From: Bacteroidia bacterium
GTDB taxonomy: Bacteria; Bacteroidota; Bacteroidia; Bacteroidales; UBA932
DNA: 19,553 bases
Direction: 5' to 3'
NCBI GenBank assembly: GCA_021153285.1
Contig: JAGKTT010000039.1
Location: forward strand, 1 to 19,553
Shown: piece after piece, positions 1 through 7,083 of the stretch
Position numbering within the stretch: the stretch's first letter is position 1
Layout: each line of letters begins with the position of its first letter
The notes under the pieces: model-generated
Databases searched by the model: none
Seen by the model: the letters and a program-made list of their open reading frames with translations, nothing else
Told to the model about the DNA's origin: nothing
Position numbers and translations under genes: made by a program

Positions 1-1266
1 CTTAACGAGCTCCTCACCGTACTTGGTTGGGTGGAGTGAAAGGAATGCTGCACCGAAGCAAGCTGAGAAAGTAGGAGTTGGCTCAGTGATACCGCGCTCA
101 GTACCTGCGAGCTTAGCAGTAAATCCTGAAAGGAAGTAGTACTGAGTCTGCTCTGGAGTAAGGATAGAAACTGGAGGAAGAACTCCGAATGCGTCAGCTG
201 AAAGGAAGATTACCTGCTGAGCGTGAGGACCCTTTGAAACCGGCTTAACGATGTTGTCGATGTGGTCGATAGGGTAAGATACACGTGTGTTCTCAGTTAC
301 GCTCTTGTCAGCGAAGTCGATCTTTCCGTTCTCGTCTACAGTTACGTTCTCAAGGAGAGCGTCGCGACGGATTGCCTTGTAGATATCTGGCTCAGATACT
401 GGGTCAAGGTTGATAACCTTTGCGTAGCAGCCACCCTCGTAGTTGAATACGCCCTCGTCATCCCAGCCGTGCTCGTCATCACCGATAAGGAGACGCTTAG
501 GGTCAGTTGAAAGGGTAGTCTTACCTGTTCCTGAGAGACCGAAGAAGATAGCTGTGCTTGTACCCTCCATATTGGTGTTAGCCGAGCAGTGCATTGAAGC
601 GATGCCACGGAGTGGGTTGTAGTAGTTCATAAGTGAGAAGATACCCTTCTTCATCTCACCACCATACCAAGTGTTGAGGATAACCTGCTCCTTGCTCTTG
701 AGGTTGAATACAGTAGCAGTCTCAGAGTTGAGGCCGAGCTCCTGGTAGTTGTCAACCTTAGCCTTTGATGCGTTGTAGCATACGAAGTCAGGCTCACCGT
801 AGTTTGCAAGCTCCTCAGCTGTAGGGCGGATGAACATATTAGTCACGAAGTGTGCCTGCCAAGCTACCTCCATAATGAAACGTACCTTAAGACGTGTAGC
901 CTCGTTAGTTCCGCAGAATGTGTCTACAACATAAAGCTTCTTGCCTGAAAGCTGCTTGATGGCCTTAGCGCGAAGGTCGTTCCAAGCCTCCTCTGAACAA
1001 GGCTTGTTGTCATTCTTATACTCGTCTGAAGTCCACCATACAGTGTCCTCGCTAGCCTCGTTCTTTACGAAGAACTTGTCCTTAGGAGAACGTCCTGTGT
1101 AGATACCTGTCATAACGTTGACAGTGTCAAGCTCAGTAAGCTGGCCTTTCTCGTATCCCTCGAGAGATGGGTTTGTCTCCTCAGCGAAGAGAACCTCATA
1201 AGACGGGTTGTGAACGATTTCCTTCACATCGGTAATACCGTACTTGGTCAAATCAATTGTGCTCAT
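1..1266 (-). CDS. pckA: Phosphoenolpyruvate carboxykinase (ATP), C-terminus cut by window edge
   Basis: Cytosolic enzyme interconverting oxaloacetate + ATP with PEP + CO2 + ADP. In Bacteroidota it often runs in the carboxylating direction during fermentation to succinate and propionate (family knowledge). Reading the minus strand from the ATG at 1266 gives 422 uninterrupted codons to base 1, against about 535 for the family, so roughly the last fifth lies outside. Seen motifs: TGRSPKDKFF near residue 63 (substrate-binding loop), the ATP-type P-loop GLSGTGKTT at 243-251, and the metal-binding DDEHGW at 263-268. These distinguish it from GTP-dependent PEPCK. Codon use is very biased: Glu is almost always GAG, Leu is CTT or CTC, and Lys is nearly always AAG. 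That is unlike the neighbouring genes and suggests very high expression. It is divergent from recQ and has its own promoter at 1314-1345. Identification is firm. Confidence 0.97.
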   Translation of the reverse strand, partial: MSTIDLTKYGITDVKEIVHNPSYEVLFAEETNPSLEGYEKGQLTELDTVNVMTGIYTGRSPKDKFFVKNEASEDTVWWTSDEYKNDNKPCSEEAWNDLRAKAIKQLSGKKLYVVDTFCGTNEATRLKVRFIMEVAWQAHFVTNMFIRPTAEELANYGEPDFVCYNASKAKVDNYQELGLNSETATVFNLKSKEQVILNTWYGGEMKKGIFSLMNYYNPLRGIASMHCSANTNMEGTSTAIFFGLSGTGKTTLSTDPKRLLIGDDEHGWDDEGVFNYEGGCYAKVINLDPVSEPDIYKAIRRDALLENVTVDENGKIDFADKSVTENTRVSYPIDHIDNIVKPVSKGPHAQQVIFLSADAFGVLPPVSILTPEQTQYYFLSGFTAKLAGTERGITEPTPTFSACFGAAFLSLHPTKYGEELVK

Positions 1267-1313
1267 AATTTTTAAAAATATATTAAGGTTTAACTCTTTT
1301 TCATATATCCACG

Positions 1314-1345
1314 CAAAAGTAGTCATTTTTTTGTGATATGACAAT
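1314..1345 (-). promoter_or_regulatory. pckA promoter (Bacteroidota type)
   Basis: On the minus strand there is a TACTTTTG box (1314-1321, matching TAnnTTTG). It is preceded at a 20-base spacing by ATTG (1342-1345), close to the -33 TTTG consensus. The predicted start near 1307 leaves a leader of about 40 bases before the ATG at 1266. The box match is seen; activity is inferred. Confidence 0.7.
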
Positions 1346-1366
1346 ATCCTTAAACAACATTTTTTG

Positions 1367-1374
1367 TACTTTTG
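1367..1374 (+). promoter_or_regulatory. recQ promoter -7 box
   Basis: TACTTTTG matches the Bacteroidota -7 consensus TAnnTTTG and is the same octamer used by the divergent pckA promoter. I see no TTTG at the expected 19-21 base spacing upstream, so the promoter is probably weaker than that of pckA. The predicted start near 1380 gives a leader of about 40 bases to the ATG at 1420. Confidence 0.5.
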
Positions 1375-1419
1375 CATAGAAAGCATTTATGATGTATTCT
1401 TGAGCAAATCACTGACCAG

Positions 1420-3309
1420 ATGACGCCGGTTGAAACCTTACAGGAATATTGGGGATATGACTCATTCCGTCCGAAGCAGGAAGATATTGTTCTTGCCGCT
1501 TTGGAGGGTAAGGACGTGCTTGCCATATTGCCTACCGGAGGAGGCAAGTCCGTGTGTTTTCAGGTGCCGGCCTTGATCAGAGACGGTATTGCGATTGTCG
1601 TCACTCCGCTCATTGCTTTGATGAAGGATCAGGTCCAGAATCTGAACGACCGTGGCATCAAGGCGCTTTGCGTCAATGCCGGTATGGGGCGGCGGGAAGT
1701 CGAGCTTACTCTCAATAATGCTGCTTACGGTGATTTCAAGTTTCTGTATGTGTCTCCCGAAAGACTCGGAACGCAACTTTTCAAGAATTATCTGCAGGAG
1801 ATGAATGTCAGTTTCATTGTGGTCGATGAAGCTCATTGCATCTCGCAATGGGGATATGATTTCCGCCCCGACTATCTTCAGATCGGTAAGCTTCGCGATA
1901 TGGTGGATGCACCGCTCATCGCCCTTACGGCAACAGCGACTCCGCAGGTTGCAGAAGATATTATGGATAAGCTCAGGTTTGAAGGCAGATGCTTGATAAA
2001 GAGCGGGTTCGAGAGGCCGAACCTCTCCTATATCGTCCGTCGTACTGAAGATAAACTCGGCCAGTTGCTGAGCATATGTTCCAATGTCGCCGGCACCGGA
2101 ATCGTCTATGTCCGCAGCCGAAAAAAGACGGAAGAACTCGCTGCTTTCCTTAATTCCAATGGCATTGCATCATCCTTCTATCACGCCGGCCTTGGAACGG
2201 ATTCGCGTACCGATAGACAGGAACAGTGGAAGAAGGACAAGATAAGGGTTATGGTGTGCACCAATGCTTTCGGAATGGGTATCGATAAGCCTGATGTCAG
2301 GTTTGTTGTCCATTTCGATGTTCCGGACAGTCCGGAGGCTTATTTTCAGGAAGCAGGCAGGGGAGGTCGTGACGGAAAGAGAAGCTTTGCAGTCTTACTA
2401 TGGAATGCTACCGATATCAAACGGATGCATCAGGTCGCTTCTGTCTCCTTTCCATCGTTGGAGTATATAGAAGATATCTATCATAAGGTTCATATCTTCT
2501 ATGATATTCCTTACGACACAGGTGCCGGGCGACAGCTTAAATTCGATCTGGATGCATTCTGCCGTCACTTTCATCTTCAGCGTCAGACGGCATATTATGC
2601 GATGGTATATATCGAAAGGACCGGTCATTGGACATTGTCGGAAGATGTGGATATTTCTACCAGGGTTCAGGTTGTAGTTGATCGTAATGATCTGTATGAT
2701 ATGGATTTACCGGATCCGAAGATGGCTTTAGCTCTGGAGGTGCTGATGCGTAGATACACTGGATTGTTCTCTTATCCGGTTCCGGTCGATGAGGATTATG
2801 TGGCATCCAAGGTGGGCCTTCCTGTGCCGATGTTCCGCCAGCTTCTCTACAAGATGTCTCTTGAACATATCATAAAATATATTCCGAGCGATCACGCTAC
2901 GGTTCTCTTCCTGCATCACGAGAGACTTCGTCCGAAGAATTTGCATCTGGATCCTGAAAAGTACGCTCTGTTGAAGAATGCAAGTCTTGACAGGATGCAG
3001 AAGATGATGGATTTTGTCAGCGAGGAAGATGTATGCCGCAGTGCATATCTTCTTGAATATTTCGGTCAGAAGGAAAGTGCGGACTGTGGAAACTGTGACA
3101 TATGCCGCTCGGCTAAAGACAAGACTGCCGGTCTGGATGACTCGGCAGTCCGTATTTCAGATTTCATAAATGATGAGAAGTCAGGAAGATATACAATCGA
3201 AGACGTAATCGTAAGGTTCAGTTCAGCGACTTCTTCTGACTCGGATGACCTTATGTCGGTCCTTCGCCGTATTATAGACGATGGTACTGTTCCGCCGCCG
3301 CAGATCTGA
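1420..3309 (+). CDS. recQ: RecQ-family ATP-dependent 3'-5' DNA helicase
   Basis: Superfamily 2 helicase that unwinds DNA during recombination and fork repair. Of 629 residues, the first 340 or so form the helicase core. Seen there: the RecQ motif 0 around WGYDSFRPKQ (11-20), Walker A TGGGKS (39-44), DEAH (136-139) followed by CISQWGYDFRP, and motif VI QEAGRGGRDG. The zinc module (CR..YLLEYFGQ, then CGNCDIC; Cys 539, 556, 559, 562) lies about 190 residues beyond the core. In E. coli RecQ it comes directly after the core. The intervening part looks helical and winged-helix-like. Only about 65 residues follow the zinc module, and I see no clear HRDC domain. It may therefore be a second, divergent RecQ paralogue of Bacteroidota rather than the E. 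coli orthologue. Its stop codon abuts the convergent TPR gene with no gap. Confidence 0.92.
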   Translation: MTPVETLQEYWGYDSFRPKQEDIVLAALEGKDVLAILPTGGGKSVCFQVPALIRDGIAIVVTPLIALMKDQVQNLNDRGIKALCVNAGMGRREVELTLNNAAYGDFKFLYVSPERLGTQLFKNYLQEMNVSFIVVDEAHCISQWGYDFRPDYLQIGKLRDMVDAPLIALTATATPQVAEDIMDKLRFEGRCLIKSGFERPNLSYIVRRTEDKLGQLLSICSNVAGTGIVYVRSRKKTEELAAFLNSNGIASSFYHAGLGTDSRTDRQEQWKKDKIRVMVCTNAFGMGIDKPDVRFVVHFDVPDSPEAYFQEAGRGGRDGKRSFAVLLWNATDIKRMHQVASVSFPSLEYIEDIYHKVHIFYDIPYDTGAGRQLKFDLDAFCRHFHLQRQTAYYAMVYIERTGHWTLSEDVDISTRVQVVVDRNDLYDMDLPDPKMALALEVLMRRYTGLFSYPVPVDEDYVASKVGLPVPMFRQLLYKMSLEHIIKYIPSDHATVLFLHHERLRPKNLHLDPEKYALLKNASLDRMQKMMDFVSEEDVCRSAYLLEYFGQKESADCGNCDICRSAKDKTAGLDDSAVRISDFINDEKSGRYTIEDVIVRFSSATSSDSDDLMSVLRRIIDDGTVPPPQI

Positions 3310-4503
3310 TCATTCAGCCTCTTCCATAAATTTCTCCTGCTTGATGTAAGCTATGCTTTCTTCTACAAACTTGTATCCCTTGCTCCCTGGTTTGCCTGCC
3401 TTGATATACCGTTCATAGTAATCAAGTGCCTTGTCATATTCTTTCAGGCGTTCGTAGCAATAGCCTATCGATGATAATGATGATATGTTCTTAGGATTGT
3501 ATCTATAGCTCAGTTCGTAATATCTGATTGCAGTGCGGAAGTCTTCCGCTCTGTGGAATGACATAGCCCTGCTTCCGTATATATTGTGCATCATCACTGG
3601 GTCGGGCTCAAGCATCTTCAGGGCTTTTTCGTACAGCCTCTCGGTTTCCTTGTTCTTCCCGTACAATCTCCGGCTTTTAGTATCAGCGAGCTGATAGACA
3701 AGCAGTACATCAGACGAGTCTATCTGATATGCCTTTTCGAATTCCTTTTCAGCTTGAATTATGTTGTCCAGCATATAATGGTTAAGGCCAAGATAATATC
3801 GGATGCTGTATGTGCTGTCACCCAGACTCATCTGTTTTTCAAAGACCTCCAGAGATGGCTTGTATTTCTTGCTCAGGTGCAGGGCAAGTCCGTGTATAGG
3901 AAGCACCGTCATATTGTCCGGCTCTTGTTCCAGGAATCTACCGGTCATTTCCAGGACTTCGTCATATTTTTTTGATGCAAGCAGAATATCAGCCTTCTTG
4001 CTGATGACTCTGGCGTGAAAAGGCTTGATATCCAGGAACCTGTTGTAATATACAAGTGCCGAGTCTGCCTTGCCTGCAAGCATATATGCATCGCCGGTCA
4101 TTGCCAGGATATCGGGGATGGTATCTCTTGCCGTGATTCCGCGACATATATTTATGCATTCTTCGTAAGCCTTTTCGCGGTATAGAAGCTTTGCCTGGGC
4201 TATCTGGAAATACAGGTTTTCCGGCTGCATTGTCGAAAGCATCACCCACCAGCCGAAGGCCTCTTCCGTATTTCCTGCCGATGTATGGCATTCGGCCAGT
4301 TCAGTCAACACCTCCGGATCAGAGGTGTTGAGCTGAAGTGCGGCCATAAGGGTATCGATAGCCTGGTCAGTCTTGTAAAGCCTCCTTAGCTGCCTGGCAT
4401 TTTCGATGGACTGCTTCGTCCTGATGCTAAGGCTGTCAGTCTGGGCTTGCCCACCAAGGCAGCATAGGATGCAGATGACTGTGATAAGGATTCTCGGCTT
4501 CAT
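3310..4503 (-). CDS. Secreted or periplasmic tetratricopeptide-repeat (TPR) protein
   Basis: A 397-residue protein. The N-terminus has a positive start and a hydrophobic run (about residues 4-19) ending GGQAQ, a good signal peptide with cleavage near residue 20-21. The rest is a string of TPR helices, with recurrent A..Y/L..AL..YE patterns such as YYNRFLDIKP, AIRYYELSYRYNP and ALDYYERYI. TPR arrays bind proteins or peptides and no catalytic residues are evident. The ATG lies 2 bases after the stop of the M56/TonB gene, so it is the third gene of a blaI-blaR1-like operon. A role as periplasmic partner or output of the M56 protease is inference from this position only. The 3' end abuts recQ tail to tail, with no intergenic terminator. 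Confidence 0.85.
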   Translation of the reverse strand: MKPRILITVICILCCLGGQAQTDSLSIRTKQSIENARQLRRLYKTDQAIDTLMAALQLNTSDPEVLTELAECHTSAGNTEEAFGWWVMLSTMQPENLYFQIAQAKLLYREKAYEECINICRGITARDTIPDILAMTGDAYMLAGKADSALVYYNRFLDIKPFHARVISKKADILLASKKYDEVLEMTGRFLEQEPDNMTVLPIHGLALHLSKKYKPSLEVFEKQMSLGDSTYSIRYYLGLNHYMLDNIIQAEKEFEKAYQIDSSDVLLVYQLADTKSRRLYGKNKETERLYEKALKMLEPDPVMMHNIYGSRAMSFHRAEDFRTAIRYYELSYRYNPKNISSLSSIGYCYERLKEYDKALDYYERYIKAGKPGSKGYKFVEESIAYIKQEKFMEEAE

Positions 4504-4505
4504 AT

Positions 4506-6140
4506 TTATTCTGCTTTATCTGCCTGGAACAGAACCGGGAATGTGTATTTTATCGCTACATTTTTTCCCTCTGCAGTTCCAGGAGTCCAGTCCGGTGAAG
4601 AACTTACGACTCTTATTGCCTCATTGTCGAGATCTTTGTGGACACCTCTGAGTACTTTTACGTCAGTAACCTTTCCGGTCTCACTTACGGTAAATGATAA
4701 GGTCACTCTTCCGCTTATACCTTCTTTCTTGCAGCTTTCGGGATATATAAGGTGCTGTGCCACCCATTTCGAGAATTCATTTACATCACCTCCGTTGAAT
4801 CCTGGCTTTGTGTCAGCAAACTGGAAAGGTACGACATCTGTATTCTCCGGCTTCTTTGTCTGGAATATTATCGGGAAATTATAGCTTACAGCCACTGGTT
4901 TGCCGTCAACTTTTCCAGGAGTCCAGTCCGGTGAAGAACTTACGACTCTTATTGCCTCATTGTCGAGATCTTCGTGGACACCTCTGAGTACTTTTACATC
5001 AGTAACCTTTCCGGTCTCACTTACGGTAAATGATAAGGTCACTCTTCCGCTTATACCTTCTTTCTTGCAGCTTTCCGGATACTTCAACTGCTGGTTTACC
5101 CATCTTGAGAAAGTGTTCGCATCTCCACCATTGAATGTAGGAGTGACTTCTACCTGATTGAATGGGACAGGCTCCTTTTTCTCCGGTGTGTCGGAAATGG
5201 TCTGAGACTCGGATTTTGCCCGGACAGCATTGTCAGGCATTGCCTCAGGTGCAGTGATAGTGCCTGACTTTGAGTTCTGTGCGCAGCAGCACATTGCTCC
5301 GATGAGGGCCGGAATGCAGAGGAAATATGCCAGCCTCATCCATTTGTTCGTTTTGTTCTTGTGCATCATAGTGATTCTGTTTTTCAGTTTCGAGTGATTG
5401 AAGCCGTTGGCCAGTTGGAAGCGTTTCGCTCCCACGGCTTTCTTCACCAGAAGTAATTGATATTGAGTTGCATCGATGCCTTTATTGATGGTGAGTTCGT
5501 CAGCCTCATACTCGTGAAGCATCTTGAGCTCGGTACGTGCTATCCACACCAGAGGATTAAACCACTGAAGGGTAGTTACTATTGTATAGGCCATAAGATC
5601 GAACGAATGTCCGCATCTTACGTGCATCCTTTCGTGTGTGAGGATAGCCGGATTTTCTTCCAGGTCCTTTCTGCCGATGACGATATGTCTTCCCCAGCTG
5701 AAAGAAGGGATCTCTTCCTCTATGATCTTCACAGGGATTCCGTCTACCATTACGGCCTTCACCGATCTGATCATCCTGCTCATTCTTATATATGATATCC
5801 CGGTGACAATGAGGGATATGACAGCTCCGCTTACAAGTATTGCGCTGATTATCAGACGAGGCCAGTTGACCAGTACTTCTGTTCCTACCATTGCCGCAGG
5901 AAGTGTCATCGGCTCTGATGAAATCGCTTCCTCGATAAGTACAATTGGAGTGATTACTGCTGACTCGACCGGCATCTGGATCTTCACGAAAGGCAGGATA
6001 AGGCAAAGGAATGTCCCGGCTAAAAAGACAATACGGTTCAATCGTAAGAAAGTAGTCTTCCTCATTACCAGCAGATAAAACGACTGGAATACCGAAATAT
6101 ACAGCGTCGCCTTTATTATATATATTATAAGTTCGTTCAT
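4506..6140 (-). CDS. BlaR1/MecR1-type M56 membrane metalloprotease with two C-terminal TonB domains
   Basis: A 544-residue inner-membrane sensor protease. Hydrophobic segments lie at about 5-26, 35-52, 95-117 and 271-286. The zinc site HERMH (169-173) is on the cytosolic loop, with downstream acidic HEYEAD (209-214). M56 proteases of this type cleave themselves and then inactivate a BlaI-family repressor (known for BlaR1/MecR1), and a BlaI-like gene lies 7 bases upstream. The penicillin-binding sensor of BlaR1 is missing. Instead the external part has a linker rich in Pro, Glu and Ser, then two TonB C-terminal domains (about 345-427 and 457-539). Both carry YPESCKKEGISGRV and PDWTPG. TonB_C domains normally contact TonB-dependent receptors, so the signal may come from the outer membrane or envelope (inference). 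The two domains are nearly identical at DNA level over 163 bases. Confidence 0.9.
   Translation of the reverse strand: MNELIIYIIKATLYISVFQSFYLLVMRKTTFLRLNRIVFLAGTFLCLILPFVKIQMPVESAVITPIVLIEEAISSEPMTLPAAMVGTEVLVNWPRLIISAILVSGAVISLIVTGISYIRMSRMIRSVKAVMVDGIPVKIIEEEIPSFSWGRHIVIGRKDLEENPAILTHERMHVRCGHSFDLMAYTIVTTLQWFNPLVWIARTELKMLHEYEADELTINKGIDATQYQLLLVKKAVGAKRFQLANGFNHSKLKNRITMMHKNKTNKWMRLAYFLCIPALIGAMCCCAQNSKSGTITAPEAMPDNAVRAKSESQTISDTPEKKEPVPFNQVEVTPTFNGGDANTFSRWVNQQLKYPESCKKEGISGRVTLSFTVSETGKVTDVKVLRGVHEDLDNEAIRVVSSSPDWTPGKVDGKPVAVSYNFPIIFQTKKPENTDVVPFQFADTKPGFNGGDVNEFSKWVAQHLIYPESCKKEGISGRVTLSFTVSETGKVTDVKVLRGVHKDLDNEAIRVVSSSPDWTPGTAEGKNVAIKYTFPVLFQADKAE
4577..4739 (-). repeat. Intragenic repeat, second TonB_C domain copy
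   Basis: This 163-base block matches 4913-5075 with only two differences (4637/4973 and 4662/4998). The offset is 336 bases, exactly 112 codons. One difference is synonymous and the other changes Glu to Lys. The flanking parts of the two domains are clearly more diverged. Confidence 0.95.
4913..5075 (-). repeat. Intragenic repeat, first TonB_C domain copy
   Basis: Partner of 4577-4739: 161 of 163 bases are identical, in the same orientation and reading frame within the M56/TonB gene. The homology falls sharply on either side although the protein domains continue. Confidence 0.95.
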
Positions 6141-6147
6141 AATACTA

Positions 6148-6507
6148 TTATCTTCGTCTGTTTTCGATCTCTGTTATCAATGCCTTCAGTTCATCCAGAT
6201 CCATCTTCTCTTCTTCTACGAACTGTGACACTACGCTGGCGTAGGAGTTATTGTAATATTGGGCGACAACATTTCCTATCGTTCTTCCGCTGTACTCTTT
6301 TTCCGAGATAGCCGGAACATAAAGGAAGGTGTTGGCTATAGGTTTGCGGGAGAGGAATCCCTTTTCTTCAAGGAACTTGATCTGCGTAGCTACAGTGTTG
6401 TAACTTGGCTTTGGCTCCGGAATATATTTCAACACATCTCTGATGAACATTTCACCGTGTTCCCAGAAAATTGTCATAATCTCTTCTTCTTTTACAGTCA
6501 GTTTCAT
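6148..6507 (-). CDS. BlaI/MecI-family winged-helix transcriptional repressor
   Basis: Small dimeric DNA-binding repressor controlling its own operon and relieved by cleavage through an M56 protease (family knowledge). The N-terminal half is the winged helix: KLTVKEEEIM then IFWEHGEMFIRDVL, then the recognition segment SYNTVATQIKFLEEKGFLSRK. The C-terminal half (YYNNSYASVVSQFVEEEKMDL) is the dimerisation part. I choose the ATG at 6507 (119 residues). It gives the family's usual N-terminus, and an upstream in-frame ATG at 6543 would lie upstream of the likely transcription start, which follows the -7 box at 6532-6539. The M56 gene follows after 7 bases, then the TPR gene, forming one operon. 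No beta-lactamase is nearby, so an antibiotic-resistance role is unsupported. Confidence 0.9.
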   Translation of the reverse strand: MKLTVKEEEIMTIFWEHGEMFIRDVLKYIPEPKPSYNTVATQIKFLEEKGFLSRKPIANTFLYVPAISEKEYSGRTIGNVVAQYYNNSYASVVSQFVEEEKMDLDELKALITEIENRRR

Positions 6508-6531
6508 ATCGTAAGAATTTATTTCACAATG

Positions 6532-6539
6532 CAAATATA
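6532..6539 (-). promoter_or_regulatory. Promoter -7 box of the blaI-like operon
   Basis: On the minus strand TATATTTG matches TAnnTTTG. The predicted start near 6525 leaves a leader of about 18 bases to the ATG at 6507. No clean TTTG -33 element is visible. That position is next to the inverted repeat at 6556-6574. Confidence 0.6.
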
Positions 6540-6555
6540 ACAATAAAAAAATAAA

Positions 6556-6598
6556 CTCCTAATAATTTTAGGAGATATACTATAATTTTTCGGAGATA
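6556..6598. promoter_or_regulatory. Candidate operator: inverted repeat plus direct repeat at the blaI-like promoter
   Basis: CTCCTAA (6556-6562) and TTAGGAG (6568-6574) form a perfect 7-base inverted repeat around TAATT. TTAGGAGATA (6568-6577) recurs as TTCGGAGATA (6589-6598), starting 21 bases later, about two helical turns. The repeats cover the expected -33 region of the blaI-like promoter. They do not match the TACA/TGTA operator of staphylococcal BlaI/MecI. Binding by the adjacent repressor is inferred. Confidence 0.5.
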
Positions 6599-6638
6599 AG
6601 AAAATTTAAAAACACATAAAAAAGAGAAAAATCTTTAT

Positions 6639-6655
6639 GAGATTTCCTGAATCTC
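6639..6655. repeat. Short inverted repeat in the AT-rich spacer
   Basis: GAGATT and AATCTC flank a 5-base loop. The repeat lies between the two divergent promoters, about 85 bases upstream of the toxin -7 box. There is no following T-run, so it is not a convincing terminator. It could be an operator, but nothing else supports that. Confidence 0.25.
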
Positions 6656-6716
6656 ACCACATTTATTTATAAGAAACTACTGAATATTCTATGTTTGTTA
6701 AAGTGGATCAATTCGA

Positions 6717-6746
6717 GTTGGTTCTGAATAATTGAAATTAATTTTG
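6717..6746 (+). promoter_or_regulatory. Promoter of the toxin-antitoxin operon
   Basis: TAATTTTG (6739-6746) matches the -7 consensus TAnnTTTG, with GTTG (6717-6720) 18 bases upstream as a weak -33 element. The predicted start is near 6753, which argues against translation from the ATG at 6751 and for the internal start at 6790. The whole 6508-6789 spacer is strongly AT-rich and holds only the two divergent promoters and the short repeats listed. Confidence 0.55.
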
Positions 6747-6789
6747 AAAAATGGAATATTGTATTTTATTTTGTAATATGTTTGATGAT

Positions 6790-7083
6790 ATGAGGATATT
6801 TACGGAACAGGCTTTGAAGGAGTTCGCAGAAAGAAATCCGTCTTCAAAAACTGCTTTGCAGCTATGGTGTAAAGTCGTAAAGAAAAGTAAGTGGCAAAGC
6901 TTATCGGATATAAAGGCGACATTCAATAGTGTAGACTATATCGGAAATCAACGCTTCGTGTTTAATATTAAAGGTAATGAGTATCGTCTGGTCGCTGTCA
7001 TAAAGTTTTCAATAGGTTTTATATATATCAGATTTATTGGTACTCATAGTGATTACGATAGAATCGATTGTAAAAGTATTTGA
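6790..7083 (+). CDS. HigB-like type II toxin (mRNA interferase family)
   Basis: A small basic protein of the RelE/HigB superfamily, whose characterised members cleave translating mRNA. The family pattern is clear: MRIFTEQALKEFAERNP at the start, then ALQLW.KVVKKSKW, a NQRFVFNIKGNEYRLV beta-strand core, and IRFIGTHSDYDRID at the end. I place the start at 6790 (97 residues) because the family begins at this Met. In-frame ATGs at 6751 and 6778 would add up to 13 atypical residues, and the first lies at or before the likely transcription start. The toxin precedes the antitoxin, the order typical of HigBA. Its stop overlaps the antitoxin start as ATGA, suggesting translational coupling. Local base composition is AT-richer than in the flanking genes, consistent with a mobile cassette. 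Confidence 0.87.
   Translation: MRIFTEQALKEFAERNPSSKTALQLWCKVVKKSKWQSLSDIKATFNSVDYIGNQRFVFNIKGNEYRLVAVIKFSIGFIYIRFIGTHSDYDRIDCKSI

Noticed and set aside
262..608. Two small open frames at the left edge
   Set aside because: Both overlap pckA, which reads through on the minus strand with intact P-loop and metal-binding motifs.
4506..6507. Beta-lactam resistance locus (blaI-blaR1)
   Set aside because: The repressor and M56 protease are related, but the penicillin-binding sensor domain is absent and no beta-lactamase or PBP gene is nearby.
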